Source of the DNA: Anaerolineales bacterium | GTDB lineage: Bacteria > Chloroflexota > Anaerolineae > Anaerolineales > Villigracilaceae | NCBI GenBank assembly: GCA_014860805.1 | Contig: JACZJB010000051.1 | Coordinates: 1-49,538 of the forward strand | DNA length: 49,538 bases | Direction of reading: 5' to 3' | Part shown: positions 1 to 8,685 of the stretch, one piece after another | Layout: every line of letters starts with the position of its first letter | How positions within the stretch are numbered: position 1 is the first letter of the stretch | Program-made: the position numbers and the translations under genes | Notes under the pieces: generated by a model | What the model saw: only the letters and a program-made list of their open reading frames with translations | Databases searched by the model: none | What the model was told of the DNA's origin: nothing

Positions 1-40
1 CCGTATGCTCATAGAGATAAACGATATCGACTTCTCGCAC
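1..40 (-). CDS. Start of an unidentified protein, cut by the window edge
   Basis: A GTG codon two bases after the transketolase stop opens a frame that stays open to the window edge and encodes VREVDIVYLYEHT. The tight spacing fits another gene of the same minus-strand operon. Only about 13 residues are visible, so the family cannot be named; the position after NeuB, aldehyde dehydrogenase, CMP transferase and transketolase suggests a glycan-related role. The start is uncertain because no clear ribosome binding site precedes it. Confidence 0.4.
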   Translation of the reverse strand, partial: MREVDIVYLYEHT

Positions 41-42
41 GA

Positions 43-2028
43 TTATTGATCGCTCGCTTCCAAAATTCTTTCCGCAAGCGATGCGCCGTCGAGACGATGA
101 TATTTCAAGGCTTCCTGTGGTGTGCCGCAGGCGGGCCAACCTTCCACGGCGAAGCGCACTAAGCGACGGGTGGCAAGCGGTTTGTTTTTGCTGGCAGCAA
201 GCAGTTCCAACAGGTGATCTGTTAACGCGCCGGAGGGATAATGGTCTTCCAGCACAAAGATTAATTCAAATGGCTTGATAATTTCTTCTAGCCATTTGGA
301 ATCTACGCGGTTGAGCCAGGGCAGGTTGACAACTTTTAAACCAACGCCGCGCTCGGCCAGTAATTCTTGAGCCAGTAACGCTTCATGCAGCATGACGGGG
401 CCATATGCAAACAGAATCGCATCCCTGCCTTCGGTAAGTGCTATGCCTTCCCCAAAGGTTAGTTTGTAATCTTTAGGTAACTGAATTTTGCGCGGCGAAG
501 GCCCAATAATGAAACGTAGGGCCACATTTTCTTTTGCCTGCTCCACGCTGTATTCCACCACCATACGCGTTTCTTCGGCATTGCAAGGTTGAATAATGAC
601 GCAATTTGGGAGCGCGGCAAACAATGAAATATCACGCAAAGATTGGTGGGATTTACCCGGGCCTGCGGGAATGAGACCAGCATAATGCAAGGCGTAGATG
701 ATCTTGGTTTTCTCGCTGGCATTGTTGTAAATTTGTTCGTTGGCACGAGAAGCAAGGAAACTTGCGAACGAATTGACGATGGGCAGCAATCCCTTACGCG
801 CCAGTCCGCCCGCCATGGAGACCATATCTTGCTCGGCGATGCCGTTTTCAATAAAACGTTCAGGATAGGCATACTCAAAGTCGCGGGTCTTACAGTCCGA
901 TGAGAGGTCGGCATCTAGGACAACAATATCTTTACGGCGTGCGCCAATTTCGACCAATGCCTGTCCATAGGCGCGGGCAACAAATTCATCTGTCACTTTG
1001 GAAGATAGTTTCTCCTGCGCGGCCTGGCTGAGAGGCTCGCCAGCCAGCATCGAAGCGGGCGGACGTTTTTCTTCAGGGGCGATATCTTTCAATTCAACAG
1101 GAGCAAGCCCCAGGCCCGAAAGAGAGGTGTTGATCCGTTCGATGAGTTCGTTGTATCCCTTTTCAAAGGACACATCATCTGGAGCGCCGGAATGCCAGGG
1201 ATAAAGTCCCTTACCCATTTCGAGGGCGGTTGAATGTTCCATAAATGAAATGCCGCGCCCTTTGATCGTATCCGCAATAATGATCTGCGGTCTATCTTTT
1301 ACTTTACGAACTTCTGCCAACGCTTTTTCAATTTGATGATAATCGTGTCCATCAATGCGCTGAACATGCCAGCCAAAAGCACGATATTTTGCCTCAATAT
1401 CACCCAGGCTCATGATTTCATCCACGAGCTTATCGGACTGCACCTTATTATCATCCACGATAACCGTGAGGTTGTCGATCTTCTGTTGAACAGCAGATTG
1501 AAGCGCCTCGTAATTCTGACCTTCCTGCCATTCGCCGTCTCCTGTCAAAACGTATACATGGCCGGCGTGCCTAAAGTGTTTCTTCGCCCAGGCCATTCCA
1601 CGTCCCTTTGAAATGCCCATACCTAGTGAACCGGAATTGGCTTCGATGCCAGGGATATTCAGGTCCGGATGTCCATCCAAGCCCCCAAGGCGGCGAAGGC
1701 TGATAATTTTTTCTTCGGGCAATATTCCCAGCGAATACATGGTTGCATAGAGGCCGGGCACATCGTGACCTTTGGATGAGAAATAAATATCGCGGTCAGG
1801 GCTATCGAAGCCCACTTTGAGGGTATTCATTTCTTCGTAATATAGCCATGTGACAATATCCATTGCGCTGAATGAAGAACCCAGATGCCCGGAACCTGCT
1901 CGCTTGACCTCCGCAAGCGTGTTAGCGCGATTCATATTGGCAATAATGGCAAGTTTATTGTATTTATCAATTTGAGAATTGTGAATACGTTGGAATTCTT
2001 GATAGGGGATGAGTTTGATTGTAGTCAT
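43..2028 (-). CDS. Transketolase, single-chain
   Basis: Thiamine-diphosphate enzyme that moves two-carbon ketol units between sugars. The 661-residue chain has both halves. The N-terminal half carries the diphosphate-binding GDGEWQEG (about 163-170) and VDDNK further on, with His-rich SKGHD and GSGHLG motifs. The C-terminal half carries ENGIAEQDM, containing the expected catalytic Glu. Length is normal for a fused transketolase, whereas many glycan loci use split halves. ATG 2028 has AAGGAAA just upstream. It is the last complete gene of the NeuB block, 82 bases after the cytidylyltransferase. Its place suggests that it makes or rearranges a sugar precursor for the surface glycan rather than serving central metabolism, but that is inference; a housekeeping role is not excluded. 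Confidence 0.9.
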   Translation of the reverse strand: MTTIKLIPYQEFQRIHNSQIDKYNKLAIIANMNRANTLAEVKRAGSGHLGSSFSAMDIVTWLYYEEMNTLKVGFDSPDRDIYFSSKGHDVPGLYATMYSLGILPEEKIISLRRLGGLDGHPDLNIPGIEANSGSLGMGISKGRGMAWAKKHFRHAGHVYVLTGDGEWQEGQNYEALQSAVQQKIDNLTVIVDDNKVQSDKLVDEIMSLGDIEAKYRAFGWHVQRIDGHDYHQIEKALAEVRKVKDRPQIIIADTIKGRGISFMEHSTALEMGKGLYPWHSGAPDDVSFEKGYNELIERINTSLSGLGLAPVELKDIAPEEKRPPASMLAGEPLSQAAQEKLSSKVTDEFVARAYGQALVEIGARRKDIVVLDADLSSDCKTRDFEYAYPERFIENGIAEQDMVSMAGGLARKGLLPIVNSFASFLASRANEQIYNNASEKTKIIYALHYAGLIPAGPGKSHQSLRDISLFAALPNCVIIQPCNAEETRMVVEYSVEQAKENVALRFIIGPSPRKIQLPKDYKLTFGEGIALTEGRDAILFAYGPVMLHEALLAQELLAERGVGLKVVNLPWLNRVDSKWLEEIIKPFELIFVLEDHYPSGALTDHLLELLAASKNKPLATRRLVRFAVEGWPACGTPQEALKYHRLDGASLAERILEASDQ

Positions 2029-2110
2029 AATTTCCTTTTGGCATGGTGATGTAGATAATAGATTTTTATACAGATCACATTACGCAAAAAGCACATTTCA
2101 CCATGAGATT

Positions 2111-2851
2111 TTATTTTATCTCGGGCAGTTTTGCCTGCCCAGTTCTTACGAGTTTTTCGGCCAATTCCCAGTCGTAGGGATGATTCACATCAAAGCCTTC
2201 ATAGTTTTGAGTTAGAAAAGGCATGACCACATTGCCAGCAATAGTATGCTCTTCCAAGACCACACGTGTCCACGCGATTTCCAGGCTGGCGTTTTGAATA
2301 TAGACTTCCGGCAATGCCTGATATGGTGTGCTGTGCCAGGGTTGTTCCGCCGGACCAATGGGTAAAAGCGGCATCATGCGTTTGCCACGAATGACCCACA
2401 TCTTACCAGGATGCTCATGGCACTTTTCTACGGCGCGGAGAGAGTCTACGCCTTCCACGGCAACGAACTCGTTCCATGCACGCTGGATCGTTTCAGGTAA
2501 TCGGAACGGGCTAGTTGGGCGCAAAAGGCTGAAGCAATCATATTCGCGGCCAAGTTCCCTAAGTCTGCGGAGTGTGTAATGGAGCCAGTCAATATCGGGG
2601 GATACATCTCCTGACATTTCCACAGGACGCAAAAAAGGAACCTCTGCACCGTATATTCGTGCTACTTCAGCATATTGTGGCGAATCGGTGGAAACAACGA
2701 CTGCGGAGAAAATGCCGCTTTGTATTGCCGCCGAGATCGTATATGCAATCATAGGGTGCCCGGCCAATGGACGGATATTTTTATCGGCAACTCGTTTGGA
2801 ACCAGAACGAGCCGGGAGCAAGGCGATTGCGGAAGGGGAATTCTTGATCAT
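2111..2851 (-). CDS. CMP-sugar (acylneuraminate-type) cytidylyltransferase
   Basis: Predicted to activate a 3-deoxy keto sugar acid with CTP, giving a CMP-sugar donor. The N-terminus has the family signature LLPARSGSKRVADKN (residues 11-25), which binds CTP, followed by a nucleotidyltransferase fold with VVVSTDSPQYAEVA and LLRPTSPFR. Its 246 residues match NeuA/PseF-type enzymes without an extra esterase domain. The start overlaps the stop of the aldehyde dehydrogenase by four bases (ATGA), showing translational coupling. Together with the NeuB homologue two genes upstream it points to a nonulosonic- or Kdo-like acid. The sugar specificity cannot be read from the sequence. Confidence 0.88.
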   Translation of the reverse strand: MIKNSPSAIALLPARSGSKRVADKNIRPLAGHPMIAYTISAAIQSGIFSAVVVSTDSPQYAEVARIYGAEVPFLRPVEMSGDVSPDIDWLHYTLRRLRELGREYDCFSLLRPTSPFRLPETIQRAWNEFVAVEGVDSLRAVEKCHEHPGKMWVIRGKRMMPLLPIGPAEQPWHSTPYQALPEVYIQNASLEIAWTRVVLEEHTIAGNVVMPFLTQNYEGFDVNHPYDWELAEKLVRTGQAKLPEIK

Positions 2852-4308
2852 ACCTTTGAGGGATCAATATTGATATACAGGTCTTTCAATTCAGAATAGA
2901 TATTCAGTGCTTCTGTCCCCGGTTCACGAGAACCATTTCCTGATTGTTTGCGCCCGCCAAACGGCATATGCGGTTCAGATCCATGCGTGCCCGCATTGAC
3001 AACCGCTACGCCGGTTTGCACTTTATCAGCAAAACGCAGCGCACGGTGGATGGACTTGGTGTGAATGGATGCCGTAAGGCCGTAAGGAGAATCATTTGCG
3101 AGAGCAAGCGCTTCGTCAAAATCCTTTACAGGGTAAAGAATCGCAACTGGACCAAAAAGTTCACATTCTGAAATCTCATCGTGCGGGGCAACACCATCGA
3201 TCAAAGTTGGAGCCATATAGAATCCGCTGCGATGGGAGTCGTCAACAAGGCGGTTACCGCCTGTCAAAATATTGGCACCATTTTTAAGCGCGTTTTGAAC
3301 TACCAATGTCATACTATTTAATTGGCCTTCATTGATCACCGGACCAAAATCGTCTTCATCGGATGTACCCACACGAAGTTTCTTTGTTTTTTCCACGAGC
3401 AAATCACGGAATTTTTCATACACGGCATCAAAGATAATCACTCGGCTGGTGGATGCGCAACGTTGTCCTGCGTTACTAAACGAAGAAAGAAGCACCCATT
3501 TAGCCGCATTATCCAGATCAGCATCGTCACACACTACAAGCGAATTCTTGCCACCAAGTTCAAGGGAGATGCGGGCAAAACGCGGCCCTGCGACTCGCTG
3601 GATATATCTTCCTACTTCTGTTGAGCCAGTGAAGGAGATCACCCCCACTTTAGGGTTCTCTACCAATGGAGCGCCGGCCTCCTCGCCATAGCCTTGTACA
3701 ATATTCAACACACCAGCAGGCAAACCAACCTCTTGGGCGATCTTTCCAATAAACCACGCCGTGGCAGGCGTATCCTCCGATGCCTTTAAGATGGCAGTAT
3801 TCCCGCAAATTAACGCGGGGAATATCTTCCACGCCACATTGGCGATTGGCGTATTAGCTGCAATAACGAGGCCTGCAACACCGATTGGTTGCCGAACTGT
3901 CATCGCATATTTATTTGGAGTCCCACTTGTCGTAGTGCGGCCATACAATCGTTGACCTTCGCTCGCGTAAAACAATCCGCACTGAATCGCTCCTCCAGTT
4001 TCGCCCAATGCTTCTTTATAGGATTTTCCAGTTTCCGCAGCTACGATGCGTGCAACCTCTTCCTGGCGGTTTTGCATCTCGACTACTATTTTATGAAGAA
4101 GAAGTCCGCGTTGGACGGCGGGTGTATCGGACCATGCCGGGAAGGCGTCTAACGCCGCCTCCACAGAAGCAGTCACATCGTCCGCGCGAGAACGGGCGGC
4201 ACGGGTTAGAAGCTTTCCGTTGGACGGATCCAGCTTGTCAAACCACTCATCTGCTTTGGCAGAACATTCTTCACCGCCAATCCAATTGGGAATTTTTTCA
4301 GGTATCAT
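2848..4308 (-). CDS. NAD(P)-dependent aldehyde dehydrogenase
   Basis: ALDH-superfamily enzyme of 486 residues, normal length. The catalytic Cys lies in NAGQRCASTSRV (about C284), the general base Glu in SLELGGKN (about E250), and the oxyanion Asn near N152. The NAD-binding SFTGSTEVGR is also present. It overlaps NeuB upstream and the cytidylyltransferase downstream by four bases each, so the three proteins are made together. An aldehyde dehydrogenase is not part of the known sialic, legionaminic or pseudaminic acid routes; it may oxidise a sugar aldehyde to an acid before or after the NeuB step. The substrate is unknown; succinate-semialdehyde-type enzymes are the closest general class by eye. 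Confidence 0.88.
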   Translation of the reverse strand: MIPEKIPNWIGGEECSAKADEWFDKLDPSNGKLLTRAARSRADDVTASVEAALDAFPAWSDTPAVQRGLLLHKIVVEMQNRQEEVARIVAAETGKSYKEALGETGGAIQCGLFYASEGQRLYGRTTTSGTPNKYAMTVRQPIGVAGLVIAANTPIANVAWKIFPALICGNTAILKASEDTPATAWFIGKIAQEVGLPAGVLNIVQGYGEEAGAPLVENPKVGVISFTGSTEVGRYIQRVAGPRFARISLELGGKNSLVVCDDADLDNAAKWVLLSSFSNAGQRCASTSRVIIFDAVYEKFRDLLVEKTKKLRVGTSDEDDFGPVINEGQLNSMTLVVQNALKNGANILTGGNRLVDDSHRSGFYMAPTLIDGVAPHDEISECELFGPVAILYPVKDFDEALALANDSPYGLTASIHTKSIHRALRFADKVQTGVAVVNAGTHGSEPHMPFGGRKQSGNGSREPGTEALNIYSELKDLYINIDPSKV

Positions 4309-5354
4309 GCCAGATCCTCGAACATAATATCCTCATCTTCAGCCAACGGACGCTTGAGCGTCTTACCAAGAATATTGTACAACTCGTAAGGGGGGAGGCC
4401 ATCACCGGGAGATTTGACAGCTATATCCGCCTCGGTCAAAACCTGACCTGCGGGTAGATTCTGCTTTGCAACAAGCTTTTTGCTCATCTTGGAAATTGGT
4501 CCCACCTCATTTGGCAGGACGTGTTTAATTCCGTCACCAAGCGCCTCACGAACACGACGTAAATCGCGGACGAGTTTTTTCATCCCAATCGGCTCAAGCG
4601 AAAAGACCTGATCCGTCCCTTTCCAGGTATGATTAATAGTGAAGTGTTGTTCAATGATGCGCATCCCAAGGATATAGGCAGCAGTTGCCATGGCAATTCC
4701 ATTTTCGTGATCAGAAAGACCGATTACAGTGTCAGGGAATTGGTGGCGAAATGTCTCAATCACGCGCAAATTAAGATCATGATGTTCCGCCGGGTACGAG
4801 GAGGTACATTGCAAAATAGCTAACTGGTTATTAATAGGCATAATTGCATCATAAGCACGTTGAACATCCTCCATATTCGCCCCGCCCGTACTAATAATCA
4901 TTGGCTTGCCAAATTTAGCCACATGCTTAAGCAAAGGTGTGTTTTTCAAATCACCCGAAGCGATTTTATAAACAGGCAAGTCGAGTTCGGCAAGGAAGTC
5001 CGCGCTAGGGATGTCGAATGCAGTGGCAAACATAGTCACGCCCAATTCTTTGGCATATTTCTGCAATTCAACATATTCCGCCTTACCAAATTCGAGAAAC
5101 TCACGGTGTTCACCATAAGTGAGGCCAAAACTATTCTCGTTTTCATACGGCTTATAATATGCCGCTTTTGTAAAAAGCGACTTGTTATCACGCTTTTGCA
5201 ACTTGACCGCATTTACACCGCACTCTGCAGCGGCTTTAAATAGTTGTTTTGCCTTCTCTAGGCTGCCTTGGTGGTTGTGTCCGATCTCGGCAATGACGTA
5301 ACAATCGCTGGAATCGGAGATTTCAAAATTGTTTATGATGAGTTTTCTAGGCAT
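4305..5354 (-). CDS. NeuB-family synthase (PEP-dependent keto sugar acid synthase)
   Basis: Condenses phosphoenolpyruvate with an aldose to give a 3-deoxy-2-keto sugar acid. The N-terminal TIM barrel has AEIGHNHQG (about 22-30), VKLQKRD, YKIASGD, and IGLSDHE; the C-terminal SAF/antifreeze-like domain lies at about 285-345 (QVLTEADIAVKSPGDGL). Its 349 residues match bacterial NeuB enzymes. ATG 5354 has AGGAAA eight bases upstream. It is the first gene of the overlapping block NeuB-ALDH-cytidylyltransferase. No hydrolysing UDP-GlcNAc epimerase or legionaminic/pseudaminic precursor enzymes are beside it, so its aldose partner is not identified. Confidence 0.9.
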   Translation of the reverse strand: MPRKLIINNFEISDSSDCYVIAEIGHNHQGSLEKAKQLFKAAAECGVNAVKLQKRDNKSLFTKAAYYKPYENENSFGLTYGEHREFLEFGKAEYVELQKYAKELGVTMFATAFDIPSADFLAELDLPVYKIASGDLKNTPLLKHVAKFGKPMIISTGGANMEDVQRAYDAIMPINNQLAILQCTSSYPAEHHDLNLRVIETFRHQFPDTVIGLSDHENGIAMATAAYILGMRIIEQHFTINHTWKGTDQVFSLEPIGMKKLVRDLRRVREALGDGIKHVLPNEVGPISKMSKKLVAKQNLPAGQVLTEADIAVKSPGDGLPPYELYNILGKTLKRPLAEDEDIMFEDLA

Positions 5355-5366
5355 GTGAATTTCCTA

Positions 5367-6146
5367 TTAATTTAGTTTAACCAGGATGTACTGCCCGGTC
5401 AATAATGTCATTGAAAAATACCCGGGTGTCACAGCAACAAATTCGTCTACTGCCTTTTTTACGCCTGGGCATGTGGTAAAGCCATAATCATCCACGATGA
5501 TAACACCGCCGAGGGCAAGACGTTCGTGGAAGAATTTCAGTCCAAACATGGTTGGGTCATAAATATCAACATCAAGATGAACAAAATGGATTTTTTTATT
5601 TTCCAATTCCTGGCATGTCTCCTGAAAACGTCCTTTGAAGACAAGTATATTTTTGAAAACGCTTAAATAATCCCTTACCGACTCATACTGCGTATCATTA
5701 AACATGGCGGGAAGATGAGATGTATCCACGGAAGAGTTAATATCCCGTGCATCGTGGCCTTCAAAAGTGTCAAAACAATGATGAGTTACCTGCACGTTAA
5801 AATATTTGGCACAAGAGGCTATAAAGTAGCTCGTCCCACCCTTATAGACTCCAACCTCCGCCGAATTAATTTTTTCAGATGGCTTAACCTGTGAGCTTAT
5901 ATGGCCAATCGCCTGAAAAATGACCTGTAAGCGGTCAAAATAAAGTGATGAACGTCCGCTTTGAATAACCTGTTTTGCCAAATCACCAAAAACAGGAGCA
6001 TCTGGAAGAAAATCCTGTTTAAAGTGAGCATGCCCGAAATAATCGGGAGCATAATGATAGCTTTTTTTGTATGGGTAAACGTCCAATCCAATCAAGCGAA
6101 AGGCAGATTGGGCAAAGAGAAGAACCATCTTTACATATTTATTCAT
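5367..6146 (-). CDS. TylF/MycF-type sugar O-methyltransferase
   Basis: Predicted SAM- and metal-dependent O-methyltransferase acting on a sugar hydroxyl. SAEVGVYKGGTS is the SAM-binding motif I, CFDTFEG follows, and HLDVDIYDPT with VDDYG are the metal/catalytic Asp motifs typical of the macrocin O-methyltransferase family. About 259 residues, normal for the family. ATG 6146 is preferred: the upstream TTG at 6155 sits only two bases after GGAG, whereas ATG 6146 lies at about 11 bases. It lies between an SGNH-like protein and NeuB in the same operon, so it probably methylates a residue of the surface glycan. The acceptor is unknown. Confidence 0.82.
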   Translation of the reverse strand: MNKYVKMVLLFAQSAFRLIGLDVYPYKKSYHYAPDYFGHAHFKQDFLPDAPVFGDLAKQVIQSGRSSLYFDRLQVIFQAIGHISSQVKPSEKINSAEVGVYKGGTSYFIASCAKYFNVQVTHHCFDTFEGHDARDINSSVDTSHLPAMFNDTQYESVRDYLSVFKNILVFKGRFQETCQELENKKIHFVHLDVDIYDPTMFGLKFFHERLALGGVIIVDDYGFTTCPGVKKAVDEFVAVTPGYFSMTLLTGQYILVKLN

Positions 6147-6164
6147 GAACAACAAAACTCCTTA

Positions 6165-7136
6165 TTAGCCAAGAGAGCTTTTTTCGAACACCGTATGTGA
6201 AATGAGGGCAGCCAATTCCGCCCGTCCACGTTGATTCAGGTGTTCTGTGGCTTCATCAATATTGAAAAATTTATCCGAGGATAAAGAAATACTAAAATCG
6301 GAAAAATTTATTGTATTACCCAGAAAAGGAAATATAGCGTCCTGAATTACCTGAGTATTTTTTTTAAGAAGTTTTACAAACTCATTACCCACATACCTCT
6401 CACCCGCCTGATAATTAATCGGTGTTATATAGATCAACAAATTAATCTTCAGTTCCTGCATGAGCCGAATGGTTTCGAGCAGAGAGTGCAATTTTGGATG
6501 TTGTGATGAAAGCGAATGAAGGTAATGAAAAATGAATATTTGCTCTTTTCTATAAAAAAATTGTTCTTGCGTCTGCGGCTTTCCATTAATGAGCAGACGG
6601 AACTGACCAATTCTGTTGAAATTCGTCAAAGGATAACATACTTCAGTAGCGTCAAAAACTTCGTATAACTCTGAGGTAATCACGGGCTTGTCCAATATAG
6701 GTATCGTTTTTGAGAGGCTTAAAACATAGTCACCAATCAGGCTTATTTCCTGTTCAAATTGCCAAGATGGTTCAAAATCCCATTGAGGGGAAAAACTCCG
6801 CATATTTATCGGGAAGATTACCAAATCAGGTTTTTGAGGTGTAATCTTCAATACCTCAAGGAGGCTGTAGTAAATCTTCGTATGATAGGCTGAATGCGAA
6901 AGGCAAGCTAGTTTGTATTTTCCTTCAAATTCCTTTTCGATAAACCTACCAAGGTTTCTCTTATCTGTATCCGACTTTGATACCCGTTCGGCAACGGAAT
7001 CTCCCAACAAAAGGATTTTTGGCGTGGGCATTTCAGAGCCATACCACTGGACCAAACGTTGTAATTCTACGTAAGGGTGTACACGTCGGGGCAGCATGGA
7101 CTTAATACGCTGGAAGATGGAATCTACCAAATTCAT
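6165..7136 (-). CDS. SGNH/GDSL-like protein of the glycan locus
   Basis: Hypothetical protein of about 323 residues with an SGNH-hydrolase pattern: KILLLGDSVAERV near the N-terminus (block I GDS with the candidate nucleophile Ser), PINMRSF in the middle, and EHLNQRGRAELA near the C-terminus, where a block V His is expected. SGNH proteins in such loci add or remove O-acyl groups. No signal peptide is obvious. ATG 7136 follows the flippase stop; an in-frame TTG at 7157 with AGGTG upstream would overlap the flippase by eight bases and cannot be excluded. It sits next to a sugar methyltransferase, which suggests glycan decoration. Overall similarity is too weak to give a reaction. Confidence 0.6.
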   Translation of the reverse strand: MNLVDSIFQRIKSMLPRRVHPYVELQRLVQWYGSEMPTPKILLLGDSVAERVSKSDTDKRNLGRFIEKEFEGKYKLACLSHSAYHTKIYYSLLEVLKITPQKPDLVIFPINMRSFSPQWDFEPSWQFEQEISLIGDYVLSLSKTIPILDKPVITSELYEVFDATEVCYPLTNFNRIGQFRLLINGKPQTQEQFFYRKEQIFIFHYLHSLSSQHPKLHSLLETIRLMQELKINLLIYITPINYQAGERYVGNEFVKLLKKNTQVIQDAIFPFLGNTINFSDFSISLSSDKFFNIDEATEHLNQRGRAELAALISHTVFEKSSLG

Positions 7137-7149
7137 ATACGAGGATCGA

Positions 7150-8685
7150 TCAGCCAACGGACACCTGCTTCTGCAAGAATCTCTTTAGAAACGGAGCTTT
7201 TTTAGCCAGATCAAGCACTGCCCATCGAATCGTGGGTGAAAATACCATAGACAAAACCAAATATATAAGACATCCGACTGTAATGTTGATAAACAAAAAT
7301 AGCAGCCCCTGAACGAATGATTGCACCAGATATGTAATGCCAAAAGTTGCAAGGCTTAATACAATGAACAACAAAGTATCTGTAAAATACCAAACTTTTT
7401 TCTCTGAAGGCAGAACATATCGATGCATAATATGTGGCACTATCAAATAATATGAAACATTAAAGATAAGCCATGCGATACCCGCACCCGCCACCCCATA
7501 GTGTTTGATTAGGAAATACATGAGGGGCGCAAGAACAACAAGATTGATGGCGTTGTTCCACAGACTGATCCAGGTGATGCCAGCTGCCAATTGCAGCATA
7601 AATGGAATTTGCATCATCGAATTGAAGATGGCAGCAATCGCAAGGATAGAAAGGGTCTGAGCTGAATGAACAGCGATGTCTTCAGAGCCCGTCCATAGCA
7701 AAAGGATGTCAAATGAAAAAAACAAAAGGATGCTGGTAATGGGCATGACAATAAAAGAGACGCACTGACACATTTTATGATATGTTGCCACAAGTTCATC
7801 ATGTTCATTTGAAGCAATCAATGCGGTAAAACGGGGAAATGCCACGGATGCAAAAGGAGAGGTAACCATCGACACGGCTGAATAAGCCGCATTTGCTGTC
7901 GTATAGTATCCCATCTGCGAAAGCAAAAGCAATTTGCTGATCAAAACTCTATCCATCTGTTTGGTAATTGCAGCAAAAAGAGAGTTTAAACCAACAGAGG
8001 CGCTAAATCTCCAGATCGGTTTCAAGAGAGAAATTTTTATTCGGGGAGCATGATCAGAGTCGACACGGATAACTCTCCAACCAGCCAGCGCCATAACACC
8101 CAATTCCAACAGAGCTGAAATCAATTGCCAAACCAGATAGGCAACGATGGTATGAGACACAAAAACAACTACAACGGCTGCGCCAACGCTCCGCAGCGTT
8201 GTCACCACCACAGAAAGAATGTTGTATAAAACCTGCTTCTCTGAGCCAAGCAGAATTCCATTATATAAAGCAACAGGCCAGCGTAACGCAAGTGTGATAC
8301 CAAAGATCATCGCAGCCAGGCGTACAGTCTCAACAGACAACTCTTGCTCGTTGATCCACTCCCGTGCCAGCCAATCTGAAGACAAAATGAAACCAGCTGC
8401 AATCAGAAGCGCAACCAATCCATACACCACTTCCAGAGTACGCATAAGGTCACGAGTCTTCTCTTTTTGTCCCGCTGAACTTAACCCATATGCCACTTCG
8501 CGATTTGTTGTTGTACTCAAACCTAAATCCAGAAAACCGATTAATGCCTGAAGCGACACAAAAAATCCTACAAGCCCATATGCCTCGATCCCTAAATAAT
8601 GCAGATATACTGGAACAAGAGCCAGCCCAAGCAAACTTGGCCAGACCCTGCCTACAAAGTTAGCAATAATATTATTTCTAACCAT
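7150..8685 (-). CDS. Wzx-type oligosaccharide flippase
   Basis: Polytopic inner-membrane protein of 511 residues in the MATE/Wzx polysaccharide-export fold, predicted to move lipid-linked oligosaccharide across the membrane. It has about 12-14 hydrophobic helices, with the N-terminal NFVGRVWPSLLGLALVPVYL helix and a GLVGFFVSLQALIGFLDLGL stretch typical of these flippases. Its ATG shares one base with the aminotransferase stop (TAATG), so it is co-translated with the UDP-ManNAc3NAcA pathway genes. A second flippase lies at 26987-28318, so the window may serve two export routes. Confidence 0.85.
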   Translation of the reverse strand: MVRNNIIANFVGRVWPSLLGLALVPVYLHYLGIEAYGLVGFFVSLQALIGFLDLGLSTTTNREVAYGLSSAGQKEKTRDLMRTLEVVYGLVALLIAAGFILSSDWLAREWINEQELSVETVRLAAMIFGITLALRWPVALYNGILLGSEKQVLYNILSVVVTTLRSVGAAVVVVFVSHTIVAYLVWQLISALLELGVMALAGWRVIRVDSDHAPRIKISLLKPIWRFSASVGLNSLFAAITKQMDRVLISKLLLLSQMGYYTTANAAYSAVSMVTSPFASVAFPRFTALIASNEHDELVATYHKMCQCVSFIVMPITSILLFFSFDILLLWTGSEDIAVHSAQTLSILAIAAIFNSMMQIPFMLQLAAGITWISLWNNAINLVVLAPLMYFLIKHYGVAGAGIAWLIFNVSYYLIVPHIMHRYVLPSEKKVWYFTDTLLFIVLSLATFGITYLVQSFVQGLLFLFINITVGCLIYLVLSMVFSPTIRWAVLDLAKKAPFLKRFLQKQVSVG

